From Paguma larvata (taxonomy: Eukaryota > Chordata > Mammalia > Carnivora > Viverridae), in NCBI GenBank assembly GCA_030068075.1, contig CM057835.1, forward strand, positions 71,935,895 to 71,999,894: a stretch of 64,000 nucleotides of DNA, read 5' to 3'. The notes beneath the pieces were generated by a model. That model was given only the letters and a program-made list of their open reading frames with translations, did no database searches and had not been told where the DNA came from. The first letter of the stretch is position 1. Each line of letters starts with the position of its first letter. This document shows, one piece after another, positions 1-13,928 of this stretch. Made by a program: the position numbers and the translations under genes.

Positions 1-514
1 ACAGAAAATTAACATACAAAAATCAATAGTGTTCACAAAAAAATAAACAGAAGACATTATGATAGAAAAAAATCTTATTTATAATAGCAACAAGATGATT
101 AAATATTTAGAATTAAGTTAACAAGAATGTACAACCTATACAAGGAAAATTTTAAAACACTACCAAAAGACATTAAAGTTGAACAAATGGGATGACATCC
201 TAAGATCTTCTTAGACAGAACTCAATATTATAAAGATGTCAGTTCTCCCTAAGTTAATTTATAAAATCAATGCAATACAAATAAAAATACCAACAAAACA
301 CTAGACATGTTGATACTAAATTTCATATGGAAAAACAAGCACATAAGATAGCTAAGAAAACAGTGAAGAAGAAAAGCTACAAGAGGGGATAAGCCCTACC
401 ATTAAAGTATACTATATAAAGCCTTAGTACTTGAAAGAGTGGTACTGGTACATGCATGATACAGAGATCACGCCCAGACTCAAGTACATATGAAAATTTT
501 AAATATGGTAAAGA

Positions 515-735
515 TGGGGGCGCCTGGGCAGCTCAGCTAGTTGAGTGTCCAACTCTTGATTTGGGCTCAGGTTATGATCTCAGGGTTCTTGAGATCAAGC
601 CCAGCATCAGACTCTGCACTGACGGAGCAGAGCCTGCTTGAGATTCTCTCTCTCTTCCTCTCTGCCCCTACCCCCCCACATGCACACACATTCTCTCTCA
701 CAAAATAAATAAATAAACATTAAAAATTTTAAATT
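515..735 (+). mobile_element. Carnivore tRNA-Lys SINE (SINEC type)
   Basis: The head GGGCGCCTGGGCAGCTCAG is followed by a TC-rich middle and a tail of AAATAAATAAACATTAAAA. It is inserted in the L1. Confidence 0.9.
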
Positions 736-748
736 AAATTAAATATGG

Positions 749-1158
749 CAGGGGCACAGTCAGTTAAGCATCTGACTCTTTTGATTTCGATTCAGGTCAT
801 AATCTCATAGTTCGTGAGACTGAGCCCCAGGTCAGTCTGACCCTACAGAGCCTGTTTGGCTTGCTTGCTCCCTCTCTCTCTGTCCCCCCCATCCCCAACT
901 TGCTCTTTCTCTCTCTCTCACAATAAACATTTAAAAATAATAATAAAGGGGTGCCTGGGTGGCTCAGTCGGTTAAGTGTCCAACTTCAGCTCAGGTCATG
1001 ATCTCACCAGTTGTGAATTTGAGGCCCCCTCTGCCCTGCATCCAACTATGCGCTGACAGCTCAGAGCCTGGAGCCAGCTTCTGATTGTATCTCCCTCTCT
1101 CTTTACCCCTCCCCGACTCACTCTCTCTCAAAAATAACAATAACATTTAAAAAGTTTC
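749..1158 (+). mobile_element. Two abutting SINEC elements
   Basis: The first (749-947) has lost part of its tRNA-like head. The second (948-1158) has a full head and begins exactly at the tail of the first, as expected when a SINE inserts into the A-rich tail of an older one. Confidence 0.85.
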
Positions 1159-1478
1159 AATAATAAAATATAGCAAAGGTAGTATCTCAAATCACTGAGG
1201 TCAAAATGAACTTTGTAATAACACTTGCTGGGAAAAATTGGTAACCATTTGGCAAAAGCTAAAATTAGATCCTTACCTCACACCATATACATAAATAAAC
1301 TCCAAATGGATTAAGGATCTAAATGAAAAGCAAAGGAACCATACAAATACTAGAAGAAAACATGGATGAATCCCTCTTTAACTTGTTTATGGAAAGGCTT
1401 TCTCACTATGACTTAAAATCCAAAGGCAGTGAAAAACAGATTAATATATTTAACTACATTAAAATGTTTTTAAATTTT

Positions 1479-1690
1479 GGGGTGCCTGGGTGGCTCATTT
1501 GGTAAGCATCAGACTTCAGCTCAAGTCCTTGGTTCATGAGTTCTAGCCCCACATAGGGCTCTCTGTTGTCAGCACAGAGCCCGCTTCAGATCCTCTGTCC
1601 CTCTCTCTCTGCCCCTCCCCTACTTGCACTCGGTCTCTCCCTCTCAAAACTAAACAAACATTTAAAAAAATTAAAAAAAAAAAAAAAGAT
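1479..1690 (+). mobile_element. SINEC element
   Basis: The head GGGGTGCCTGGGTGGCTC and a long poly-A tail (1668-1687) are visible. It interrupts the same L1. Confidence 0.88.
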
Positions 1691-1872
1691 TTGTGGTTAC
1701 CAGAGGTAGGGGAGGGAAGAGGAGAAAACTGGATGAATGTGCCCAAAAGGTACAAACTTCAGGTTATAAGTAAGTACTAGGGATATAATGTACATGATAA
1801 CTATAGTTAACACTGCCGTATGGTATATTTTGAAGGTTAAGAGAGTAAATCCTAAGAGTTCTTGTCACAAGG

Positions 1873-3166
1873 TGCCGGGGACCAAGAAGCCATGGCCCTG
1901 GGACCAATGCCCAGGGTGAAGAAGTAAGGCCCAAGGCCCAGGTGGCCTGCACCCTGGACCCCCGCCGGCAGGCGGAGGTGTCCTTAGGGCAAGTATTAGG
2001 CCTGAGGCCATAAAAGTTACGGCTTTTGATCTCCTCACTTTGTTTGGCCCTAAGAGGATGGCTGGTTAGCCAGTAACGGGTAAGATCCCGGGGCGGGTGG
2101 GGGGGGGCGGGAGGGGACGGACAACCTAAGACAGGCACAGTCACAAAAGGGCAATCAGGAGATAAATTCGTGCCAGGCCTACAATAAGAACATTGGGTCT
2201 GTGAGAATCCCTGCATTCAGGGTGAGGATAATATTGAAGAAAAGTCCCTGCCAGCAGCAGCTACAGGGTGAAGTAAAGAGGGTCTTATGGCATCCCCTCC
2301 ACTAGCCAATTAATGCTGTTGGTTTTATTACTCTTAATAGGTTTAGAATATAGAGAGATAGAATGTTGATCATCATGAAAATAATAAGAAAATCATTTAG
2401 GAGGCTTTAGTTTGCCTCAGGTAATATAGAAATAATTCAAAAATAAAATAAATCTCTAATTGTTCTATTAAACCTAAGAGTGCAGCCTGACCCTCAGAAA
2501 TGTAATTGCTGTAGTTTTCGGGTTGAGACATTATTAATGGTCAGTAGATAATAAATAATCTTAGAGCGTAGCTTTAGAGAAAAACATGTTTTTCACACAA
2601 TCCTCTAATTGCAGTTAGAACCTTTAACTGATATCTGTATACTTTGTTCTTATCCTTCTAACCCATAATATTCACCGGAATGTATCCATTAGTTATCCTT
2701 TGACTGCAGGTGTGCTGTTTTTTACCCTCATATACTAACTGTTTAAACAATCTATGTAACCTTGAAAAACTAACGTTCTTTGAAGTAAAGTTTGTTTTAA
2801 TCAGTTTCTTTTATTTTCCTAAGAACCTTGAGAAACTGGAGTGTTTTCATCCTGCCAATCTTTGCAGGATATGTGCTTGTTGTGTTTAGAAAAAAATGCA
2901 CAAAAACCCTAAAGAAAAATTAAACTTGGAGCAGTCTGGATAAGAGGCTGTCTCCAGGTCGTTTGTCTTGTCTTTGTCTGGTCTTTATGTTTTCTGTCTC
3001 AGCCCTTACACAGGGAGCCCTGGACCAGTCCTGATACGAGGCTGACTCCAAGAGACTGACTTCGCATCATCTCTCGCGCCTAGACCAACCCTCACTCAGG
3101 TGAAATTCTGGACCAGCCGGAAGCCCTGAAGTAGGAGCTGGCCTCCTCTCAGGGCAGACCCCGGCA
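1873..3166 (+). mobile_element. Solo LTR, about 1.29 kb, with 6-bp target duplication
   Basis: The element starts TGCCGGGG and ends CCCCGGCA, which are perfect inverted termini. It is flanked on both sides by ACAAGG (1867-1872 and 3167-3172). L1 3' UTR continues on either side, so this is a clean insertion into the L1. An ATTAAA signal (2919-2924) followed by a GT/TC-rich stretch fits an R-U5 region read on the plus strand. A 6-bp duplication is typical of class II (ERVK-like) elements; that assignment is inference. No internal retroviral sequence remains. Confidence 0.82.
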
Positions 3167-3172
3167 ACAAGG

Positions 3173-4600
3173 GAAAAATACTTTTTCTTTTTTTCTTTTT
3201 TTGTATCTATATGAGATGAGATGATGGATGTCAAAACTTATTGTGGTAATCATTTCACAATACATATACATCAAGTCATGATGCTATATGCCTTAAACCT
3301 GAATAGTGCTATATGTCAATTATACCTCAATAAATTGAAAAAAAAAATTAATTAGAAAAAAACTTTTTAATCAGAAAAAAAGTCAAAAGGCAACTGATAA
3401 TTGGGAGAAAATATTTGCAGCATATACTGTAGACAAATACATAAAGAGTTCTTAAAAACTAATAGACGCAGCATCATTCACAATGTCAAAAGGTAGAAGC
3501 AACCCGAGTTAAGTCCCCACTCACAGATGAATGGAGAAACAAAATGTGGTATGTACATACAATGGAATATTACTCAGCCTTAAAAACGAAGGACATTCTG
3601 ACACATGCTGCAACATGGATGAACCCTGAAGACGTTATGCTCAGTGAAATAAGCGAGCACAAAATGACAGTGTATGATTCCACTTATATGAAGTACCTAA
3701 AGCAGTCAAATTCATAGAGACAGAAAGTAAAATGGTGGTCACCATGAGCTGGGGGAGGGGAAGAATGGGGAGGGTTTAATAGGTACAGAGTTTTAATTTC
3801 AGAAAAGGGAAAAAAGTTCTGGAGATGGAGGGTGGTAATGGTTGCACGACAGTGTGGATGTCAATACCATCGAACTGTACACTTAAAAATACTTTAATTT
3901 CACATTGAGTATGTTATATCACACGCAAAGAAAAAAAAACTTGTAGAAAAATAGGGAAAATATATGAACAAACAATTCACAAAACAGACATTCAACTATC
4001 AAACATGAAAAAATGCTCACACTCACTTATAATTAAAAAATGCAAATTAAAACAGCACGGAGACACTACGTCTATCACGTTATCACTATCACACTGGCAA
4101 AAATAAAAATTAATGGGGAAAAAAAAAAGAGAAAGGGAAACAAGCCACAAGAGACTCTTAATGACAGAGAACAAACTGGAGGGAGGTAGGTGGGGGGCGG
4201 GCTAGATGGGTGAAGGGTATTAAAAAGGGCACTTGGGGCACCTGGGTGTCTTAGTCGGTTAAGCATCCGACTTCAGCTCAGGTCATGATCTCACCGTTGG
4301 TGACTTCAAGCCCCAGGATGGGCTCTGTCCTGACAGCTCTGAACCTGGAGCTTGGTTCGGATCCTATGTCTTCTTCTCTCTCTCTGCCCCTCCCCCACTA
4401 GTGCTCCCTCTCGCACACTCTCTCTCTCAAAAATAAACATCAAAACAATTTTTTTAAAAAAGGGTACTTGTTATACTAAGCACTGGATGCTGTATGTTAA
4501 GTGATGAATCATTTAATTCTACTCCTGAACTCATATTCCACTGTATGTTAACTAACTAAAATTTAAATTAATTTTTGTTAATTAAATTTTAACAAAATTA
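3173..4600 (+). mobile_element. L1 3' ends in series
   Basis: Bases 3173-3350 finish the L1 interrupted by the solo LTR. Bases 3360-3930 and 3930-4120 carry further L1 ORF2-terminal and 3' UTR sequence. Bases 4130-4234 and 4463-4600 match the carnivore L1 3' UTR (near CACTGGATGCTGTATGTTAA and ATGTTAACTAACTAAAATTT). No intact coding remains. Confidence 0.65.
4235..4462 (+). mobile_element. SINEC element with target duplication
   Basis: The copies AAAAGGGCACTTG (4222-4234) and AAAAGGGTACTTG (about 4458-4470) flank a complete element that splits a carnivore L1 3' UTR. Confidence 0.88.
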
Positions 4601-5034
4601 GGGGTGCCTGGGTGGCTCAGTTGGTTGAGGGTCCAACTTCGGCTCAGGTCATGATCTCGCTCATGGGTTCCGGCCGTGTCCGGCTCTGTGCTGGCAGCTC
4701 AGAGCCTGGAGCCTGCTTCAGATTCTGTGTCTCCCTCTCTCTCTGCCCCTCCCTGCTTGTGCTCTTTCTCTCTCTCTCTCTCTCAAAACTAAACAAACAT
4801 TAAAAAAGAATGGGGCACCTGGGTGGCTTCAGCTCAGGTCATGTCAGGTCACAATCTCACAGTTTCTGAGTTGGAGCCCCACGTGGGGCTCTGTGCTGAC
4901 AGCTCAGAGCCTGAAGCCTGCTTCAGATTCTGTCTCCGGCTCCCTCTGCCCCTCCCCCACTCACACATACAAGCGCGCGCGCACTCTCTCTCTCTAAAAT
5001 AAAAAACATTAAAAAAAAATAAAAAACAAAAACA
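4601..5034 (+). mobile_element. Two tandem SINEC elements
   Basis: Bases 4601-4809 are complete. Bases 4811-5034 have a shortened head and a CG/CA-rich stretch (4970-4984) in the TC tract. Confidence 0.87.
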
Positions 5035-5346
5035 ATGCCAGAACTGAATAGACAGCGCAGGACCCCTAAGCTAAGCCTAAAATACTACTGTTATTATGCT
5101 TATTATATTCACAACATACGATATTATACTTATATTAATATTATAAATATTATTACACTTAGAACAGAAGATTGCCAACCTCTGAAGGTCTTTGACCCAC
5201 AGGTCCATAGTAACACAGACCCCAAAGAGTTAAGTGGCTCCAAAGTCACTCGTGCGTACACCTGAGAGTGTCAGTAGGCTCTACCTAGCCAAGATCCTCC
5301 TCCTCCTCCTCTTCCTGGGAGGCAGGCAGTCAAGATACTCGGTCTA

Positions 5347-5459
5347 GGGGCGCCTGGCTGGCTCAGTCGGTAGAACATGCGGCTCTTGCTTGATCTCGGG
5401 ATTGAAAGTTCCAGCGCCACATTGGAAATTACTAAAAAATAAAATTTAAAAAAAAAAAA
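5347..5459 (+). mobile_element. Short tRNA-Lys-like SINE without TC tract
   Basis: The head GGGGCGCCTGGCTGGCTCAG is followed by a tRNA-Lys-like body and ends in AAAAAATAAAATTT. This is the shorter, older subtype. Confidence 0.8.
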
Positions 5460-5519
5460 TTCTGTCTAGACCCACTAGTTAGCTAGCTGACTCTGGACAA
5501 GTCCCTTCCCCTCGCCCCG

Positions 5520-6260
5520 GTCTCAGTTTCCACCGGTGTAAATGGCGCTAGCAACCGCACTCACCTCGCAGGGCTGCTGTGAAGGTGAAGAGAAAGGACG
5601 CGAGGAGAGGGTTAGCACCGAGCTCAGCACCCGGCGGACGCAAAACCAATGGTGGCTCCTGCTGCTGTCACTGAAAACCACTCCCGAGGCTGGAACCCCG
5701 TCCTAAGCACCCCAAGGTGGCGGCCAGAGCGTGAAGAGGCCCGCGGGACAGGCTGGAGGCCCGGCCTCACTGCTCCCGCTCTCCGGCCTCGGTTTCCCCG
5801 ACTGTGCCACTCGGGCTACCAGGGGCGCCCCCCTGCGTCGGCACCGGCCTCGGCCCCCCGCCCGCCGCCCCTCAGGCCCGGGCCCCCTCTCCTGCCCCTG
5901 TTGAACAGAGCCGCGCCCCCACCCGAGGGATGCCCCCAAACCTGCCGTCCTAGAACTCACCAGGCGTCTCCACGGCAACGGCCTGCCTGTCGCGACCCCC
6001 GCGCCGGCTGGCCGCCCGCCTGACAATAAGACGCGCTCCCATTGGCTCCGTTGCCGGCTCTGTTAGCCAATCAGCGAGGGCGCACGCGCTGCGAGCCTGC
6101 GGTGCGGATTCTCGGCGACCCTGAGGGCTGCCTACTGCCTGGCGCGGGAGCGTGAAACCTTGCTTTTTGGTACGCGAACTATTGTGGCCTCGGAGCGCCA
6201 GCTTGCGGTCGGACTTCACGCCCCATTGCTTGTAATATTTGGGAAGCGCCGAGTTCGGTG
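5520..6260 (-). promoter_or_regulatory. CABIN1: CpG-island promoter with candidate non-coding first exon, probably CABIN1
   Basis: This stretch is strongly GC- and CpG-rich against an AT-rich background. On the minus strand a consensus splice donor (CCTG|GTGAGTT) falls at 5961/5960, so a first exon probably ends at 5961. CCAAT boxes sit just upstream of it in both orientations (ATTGG at 6041-6045, CCAAT at 6067-6071). No convincing coding sequence is present, which fits a 5' UTR exon. The CABIN1 assignment rests only on gene order: in mouse Cabin1 lies beside Ddt with the same orientation. The CpG island is seen directly; the gene name is inference. Confidence 0.5.
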
Positions 6261-8173
6261 CCTGGCCCTGAGCAGTAACTAAATGACGACGGGCCGTGTT
6301 ATTGTTTGTTACAACCTGGAACAGGCGCTCCGAAGGCAATGTAAACTTGGGCTTGGAACCAGGGGAGGAGGAGTGTTCTCCTTCTGTTACCCCGTGCCTC
6401 ACCTCTTTCCGAAAAGGATTTGAAGCCCAAAAGGCACAGATGCAATCAACTATTGAAACAAAAGAAAAACGAAAATCACAAAAAATCCAGACCAGGTAAA
6501 TGAACGGGCTGACGAGGGAGTGACAGAATTCCAAAGTCTAAAAGAGGACTCGGCATTGAAAGTTTCCCGTAAACGGCCTTGGGCTGAGAGAAGTTAAAAC
6601 TCTAAACTCTCAGGAGCGAAGTGTTTTTGAGAAAGACTTCACAGCCTTTCCAGCCTTTCTTGATTCCAGCAACCATGATTTAAATAAGAATGAACGTTAT
6701 GGCTTTCACTTTGACCTTATATAAAGATGATAAAATCATGGTGAAGAACTCAAAAGTGTCAGTTCAGAACAATAAAGCTTTAGTGATACCCAGGAGTTTC
6801 AAAAATAATTAAGTCACAAAACTTGACTTTGCCCTGGGGGGAGGGGCAGTGGACAGAGGCTTAAACAGACGGTCTCGAAGTTTTATGGATAACACCGCAT
6901 CCTTGGATGCAGCTCTCACACCTGAGTTGTACCTTGAAATAGCTCTGGAGTGAAACAGTTAAAAAAAGATGGGAGGGTGGTCCACGCAGCAGGGAGCTAT
7001 GTGACAAGCTTTTGGAGGTAAGGGTGCAAGTCATGCAGGTCCTCAGGCAGCATGGTATTAGCAGGGGGCAAAGCTCAAGGCCACAATGGGGATAATTTGG
7101 AGAGGAGGAGGGGACAGTCTCCACAGCAAATCGATGACATCACACTCTCTACCGTGGGGATAAGACATTTAAGGTGAGACCAGATGGAAGGCTGCTGCCT
7201 TATGGTCCTGGCTGGGGACTTCAACCTTTCATTCAGCGATACAAACATTCCCTGAACCCCTCCGTGAAGCAGGACACCCATGTTGGCAGAAGGAATGAGT
7301 GCAGGAACAGTTGGGACAGGGGGCCAAAGGAAGGAACTCCAAGCTCTAGATGTTAATGGGAGTCCACAGCAGTGGTCAGGGACAAACACCACAGGTACAG
7401 GAACACTCCGCTGGAAGCTAACTTTACTCTGTTAACAGCATAGACTTAAGATCTCGATTTGGTATTTCACTGGCACACTAAAAACAAGGGTGATCAGGAC
7501 TTCAACTCTGTAGGGAAATACAGTGTCCATCACAGGGTCTAAGGGTTATGATACGTAAACTCTGCATCACACATCTGGAAAAAGGACACCCTTTGCACCC
7601 TGCCCACATACCCCCTGAAATGTGAGCGGGTGATACAGTATTTAGATGTGGGGCGGGGACTGCATTCATTCCGTTTCTGATGGCAGACATGGCATTTCCA
7701 GGTTTGCCATTCCAGGGCGTGGGTTTTACAAGGTGCACAGCTACCGGGAATTTTCCGCAAGACTCGCGGGAGAAGGTGGGAGTTTGGAAATGCCTAGGAA
7801 AGGTCCCAGAAGTCCGGTTGTCCTGCCCTCCTGCTGGGAACAGCGTTCTATGGGCAATAAACTGCACAGGCCAGCCCCAGCTGAGGGCAAGAGCATCTGG
7901 TCAGCAAAATCTACAGGAAGACCCAAGCTGGACCTGTGCCTGCCCAACCAGCCCACACATGGGCACGGAGAGCAGGGCCTCCAGGCTGTGCCTTCCACAC
8001 TTGGATTCGAACAGCCTGCATATAATACATGAGGCAGTGGCCCCGAAGACAGAAAAGATCCCATCTCTCAGGTTCCCTAAAGTTCCCATCTCATAAACCA
8101 ACACCACTGCCCAGGGTGACGGAGGATGCCAAGGAAGGGTAGAGGGAGAATAAAGTCATGTTTGAAAGAAGGT
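6261..8173. other. Intergenic stretch between the CpG island and DDT; no gene seen
   Basis: I see no splice-bounded coding segment, RNA gene or recognisable repeat here. The short open frames in both directions have no recognisable family motif. Confidence 0.5.
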
Positions 8174-8383
8174 CTCAGGCCACCTGGGTGACTCAGTGGG
8201 TTAAACATCTGACTCTTGATATTGGCTCAGGGCATGGTCTCAAGGCTGCGAGTTCAAGTCCCGAGTCGGGCTCCATGTTAAGCGTAGAGCCTGCTTGGGA
8301 TTTTTTCTCTCTCTCTCTCTCTCCCCCTCCCTCACTCACATTCTCTCTCTCAAAATAAACAAACATTAAAAAAAAGAAGAAGA
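8174..8383 (+). mobile_element. SINEC element just 3' of DDT
   Basis: The head is CCACCTGGGTGACTCAGTGG and the tail is AAATAAACAAACATTAAAAA. It lies immediately beyond the DDT polyadenylation signal, so its own A-rich tail borders the end of the DDT transcript. Confidence 0.87.
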
Positions 8384-8400
8384 AAAGAAAGATCTCTTCG

Positions 8401-8406
8401 TTTATT
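8401..8406 (-). terminator. DDT: DDT polyadenylation signal AATAAA
   Basis: TTTATT on the plus strand is AATAAA on the minus strand, about 150 nt beyond the DDT stop codon. It gives a short 3' UTR. Confidence 0.75.
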
Positions 8407-8554
8407 TGACACGAGGATGGGGAAGAAGAGGACTTGTGAGGCCACAGGCACTTCTGCGTGAAGGGGCGCCAGAAGCTGGTACCCACCAGGCCCTTCCTCT
8501 GCCAGGAGGCCTCTCTGGAAGGGGCAGACAGCTCGCAGATGCTCTCTGCGTGAA

Positions 8555-10870
<2,316 letters not shown>

Positions 10871-11065
10871 GCGCTGATTTCCGGAAGTCCCAGGCAGGCG
10901 GGGGTGAGCGGGGTGTGCGACCCTTCCCCAAAGACACTGGCTGAGCCCAGGCCCCGCCCGCCATGTCCCAGCCTCCGCTGGCTCCAGCCGCATTGGCCAG
11001 GGTTTTCTGGCTCACTGGGCTTTTGAGTGCTGCAGTCCTCTGCTTCCTAATCCATTTTTATTTTT

Positions 11066-11273
11066 TTAATGTTTTTTTTTAATGTTTATTTTTGAGACAG
11101 AGAGAAACAGAGCATGAGTGGGGGAGGGGCAGAGAGAGAGGAGACAGTGCGAAGCAGGCTCCAGGCTTTGAGCTGTCAGCACAGAGCCCCATGTGGGGCT
11201 TGAACTCACAGAGAGATCATGACCTGAGCCAAAGTCGGCCGCTCAACCGACTGAGCCGCCCAGGCGCCCCCCT
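11066..11273 (-). mobile_element. SINEC element, reverse
   Basis: The complement of the SINE head (GAGCCGCCCAGGCGCCCCC) ends it at 11273, and a T-rich tail complement begins it. Confidence 0.9.
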
Positions 11274-11794
11274 AATCAATTTTTAGATTGTTAACCTCGA
11301 AAATAAAATAGCCGGTTATTTTACCGGTAAAAATGGGTTTATTCGGGGGGAAATTTTTGATTTGTTCGAGGATAGCAGAAAATTGCAATTTGGGACATGC
11401 AGCCTAAGGCAAAACCATAGGCAAGTCCAACCTACAAAGAGAAACGTGGTTTGTTTTTTGGTTTGTTTGGTTTTTTTTTTTTTGGTTTTTTGTTTTGTTT
11501 TGTTTTACACAGAAAGGGAGGAATTGGGAAGAACTGTTAAAAACAAAAAGTCTGAGGGAATAAAATAGGAGTTAAAAGTGCAATGGCTTTTCGATAGCAG
11601 AGTTGTGACAGTCTCTCATTAGCTGGACTGTTTCCGGCGAGGATCTTTCTTTTCCCTGCTGGTATATATAACCTTTTCACCTTGGGAGTGCAAGGTAGGT
11701 CTCTTCCGGTTGGAGTGGTAAAGGGTTGCAAGGAGTAATAGGTGTGAGAGCTCCCCCTTCTGGCCTCCCAACTTTATTTTAAATGAGGTTTCCT
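11274..11794. other. Intergenic, no gene seen
   Basis: This unique-looking AT-rich DNA contains a T/G-rich tract (11450-11508). Nothing coding is recognised. Confidence 0.5.
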
Positions 11795-12022
11795 GGGGCG
11801 CCTGGGTGGCTCAGTCGGGTAAGCCTCCGACTTTGGCTCAGGTCATGATCTCACAGTTCGTGGGTTCCAGCCCCGCATCGGGTTCTGTGCTGACAGCTCG
11901 GATCCTGGAGCCTGTTTTGGATTCTGTGTCTCCCTCTCTCTCTCTCTGGCCCTTGCCTACTCATGCTCTGTCTCTGCCTCTCAAAAATAAATAAATAAAT
12001 AAATATTTTTTAAGAAATAAAA
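11795..12022 (+). mobile_element. SINEC element with perfect 10-bp target duplication
   Basis: GAGGTTTCCT at 11785-11794 is repeated at 12023-12032. The near-consensus head suggests a fairly young insertion. Confidence 0.92.
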
Positions 12023-12032
12023 GAGGTTTCCT

Positions 12033-12586
12033 TTATTCAGTTTCACAAAATGTGGGTCTGAACACACGTCAAACACGGACACCTGTAGGGGCCTTTCCCA
12101 GTCTCCATCCTAAATTTTTTTTTCCGTGTTACCACCATTTCCGAGGTAGGCAACTTCACGTTACATGTGCAAATCTGCACTTCTCTTGCCCAGGAGCCAG
12201 GTGACACTCGTGAATTCAGGTGAGGCTGGGTAGAGAACTCTGGCTCCCCACATCCCTACCTGGTTCTCACAGACATGGATCTGCCTTTGTGGCCTCTTGC
12301 ACCTGTGGTGACCTTGTTTCATAGTGAAGTACTGTCCACCGAGGGGTGAAAGCCAGGTCCTACTCAGATCCCGGCCATATTTACAGTACCCTATATTTCT
12401 ATAGTCAAAACAAAATGTGTTACTTAGCACATGGAAACCTGTTGATACGGCTAAACATGGCACTCTCATCAGTGTTGCAAAGTTGTTTGAATTGTAAAGG
12501 AAAATACAACTGAAATTGTGTGGGTGTGTGAATAATCTCAATTACACTTCTAAAATTCTATATGAGTGTGCATATTAAAGGAGCCT
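12033..12586. other. Intergenic, no gene seen
   Basis: A 126-codon minus-strand open frame (12161-12541) shows no family motif and no splice context. I treat it as chance. Confidence 0.5.
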
Positions 12587-12927
12587 CGGAGTGCCTGGCT
12601 GGCTCAATCGGTGAAGCATGCGACTCTTGATCTTAGGGTTGTAGGTTCAAATCCCATGCTGGGTATAGAGATTACTTAAAAATAAAATCTTAAGGAAAAA
12701 AAAAAAAAGATGGGGCACTTAGGTAGCCCAGTCAGTTAAGCATCTGATTTTTGCTCAGGTCATGATCTCACAGTTCATGGATTCAAGCCCCGAGTCAGGT
12801 GCTGTGCTGACAGCCCAGAGCCTGGAGGCTGCTTCAGATTTTGTGTCTCCCTCTCTCTCTGACCCTTGCCTGCTCACACTCTCTGTTTCTCTCTGTCTCT
12901 CTCAAAAATAAACATTAAAAAAAGGGG
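12587..12927 (+). mobile_element. Short tRNA-Lys SINE followed by SINEC element
   Basis: Bases 12587-12702 are the short subtype ending AAAATAAAATCTTAAGG. Bases 12711-12927 are a diverged long subtype. Confidence 0.82.
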
Positions 12928-13928
12928 GGAGGCCTCCATGAGAAGGCAGGCAGGCTGAGAGGCTGTGTTCATGACCCTGCCCCATTAGCAGTCTGTTGGA
13001 TGACTAAGATATCAGAGAGTCTAGAACACGAGACAGGTAGATTGTGACAGTCTTGAGGAAAAAGGAGAGGGACAGGTGGCAAGTCCGGGACCCAGGATGG
13101 GGCACAGATAAGACATCGGTTGGGGTTATGAGTAGGCTTGGGAGAGCAAGGCCTCTCAGCAGCACCCAGAGGGCCGGGAACTAATCTGGGACTTCCCTCC
13201 CTGCAAGGCACTGTATAAACCAACCTTGCACTCCACCTCTGGGAGACAGCATCACCCCAGAGATATGACAGAGACCGAAGAGATGAAGGCCGTGTCCAAT
13301 TCAGACATCTCTTCACTGGGTCAACCCCCAACTGTGACAGGTGCTCAGCGCAGGGGGCGTGGAACCAGCTCTGCTCCAGGACTGAAGGAGGAAAGCGCTG
13401 GGGCCCAGAGGGGTCACCAGACTTGGCCTGGGGCTGGGGAAGTCGGGGAAGTCTCCCCGGAGAAGCAACATGGTGACAAATGCCTAAAGACAAGGAGGGG
13501 CACCAGACAAGGTGAGGAGGGGCCCTATAAGCAATGGAAACAGCCCGAGGGAAGGCCAGGAGGCGGAGGTGGAGGTGGGAGCTGAGAGAAGGTGTCTAAA
13601 ATGATGGGCTACTGTGTGCAGCCAGAAGGGGGGTGCCCTGGAGGGGTGGGCAATACAAAGTTCAATGATCCATATTTTAGCCTCAGAGCAGTAAGACGCC
13701 ACGGGAAGTTTCAAACACAAGAGGGGCAGGGTCAAATATGTGTTTACTAAAGCTCTTTCCAGGGGTCGCATGAAGCCAGAGTGGAGTAAGGAGGCAGACA
13801 GAAGGAGGAATGAAGACCTCATGCATGAAGGGAACTAGGGCCCAGAGGCTGGACAGCGTGTCAGGGCGACACCCCCCTCTTCTTCCAACAACAGAGTCTC
13901 CATCATCTCTGCAGGCCTGGTCCTCCAC
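12928..13928. other. DDT-GSTT3 spacer, no gene seen
   Basis: This is the 3' flank of GSTT3. I found no AATAAA or ATTAAA on the minus strand within 500 bp of the GSTT3 stop, so its 3' UTR is long or uses a variant signal. Confidence 0.45.

Larger units (their letters stand above)
1..1872 (+). mobile_element. L1 (LINE-1) ORF2 3' part and 3' UTR, broken up by SINEs
   Basis: Bases 1-514, about 1159-1478 and 1690-1872 read as successive pieces of one old L1 on the plus strand. The first two match the C-terminal half of ORF2 in decayed form; a stretch near 1265-1320 resembles the conserved PYTKINSKWIKDLN region. The third resembles L1 3' UTR. Four SINEs interrupt it, and its 3' end resumes after the solo LTR at 3173-3350. 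There is no intact reading frame. Confidence 0.75.

Noticed and set aside
5649..6023. Plus-strand 124-codon open frame in the CpG island
   Set aside because: Low-complexity Pro/Arg/Ala composition from GC-rich DNA; also open on the other strand.
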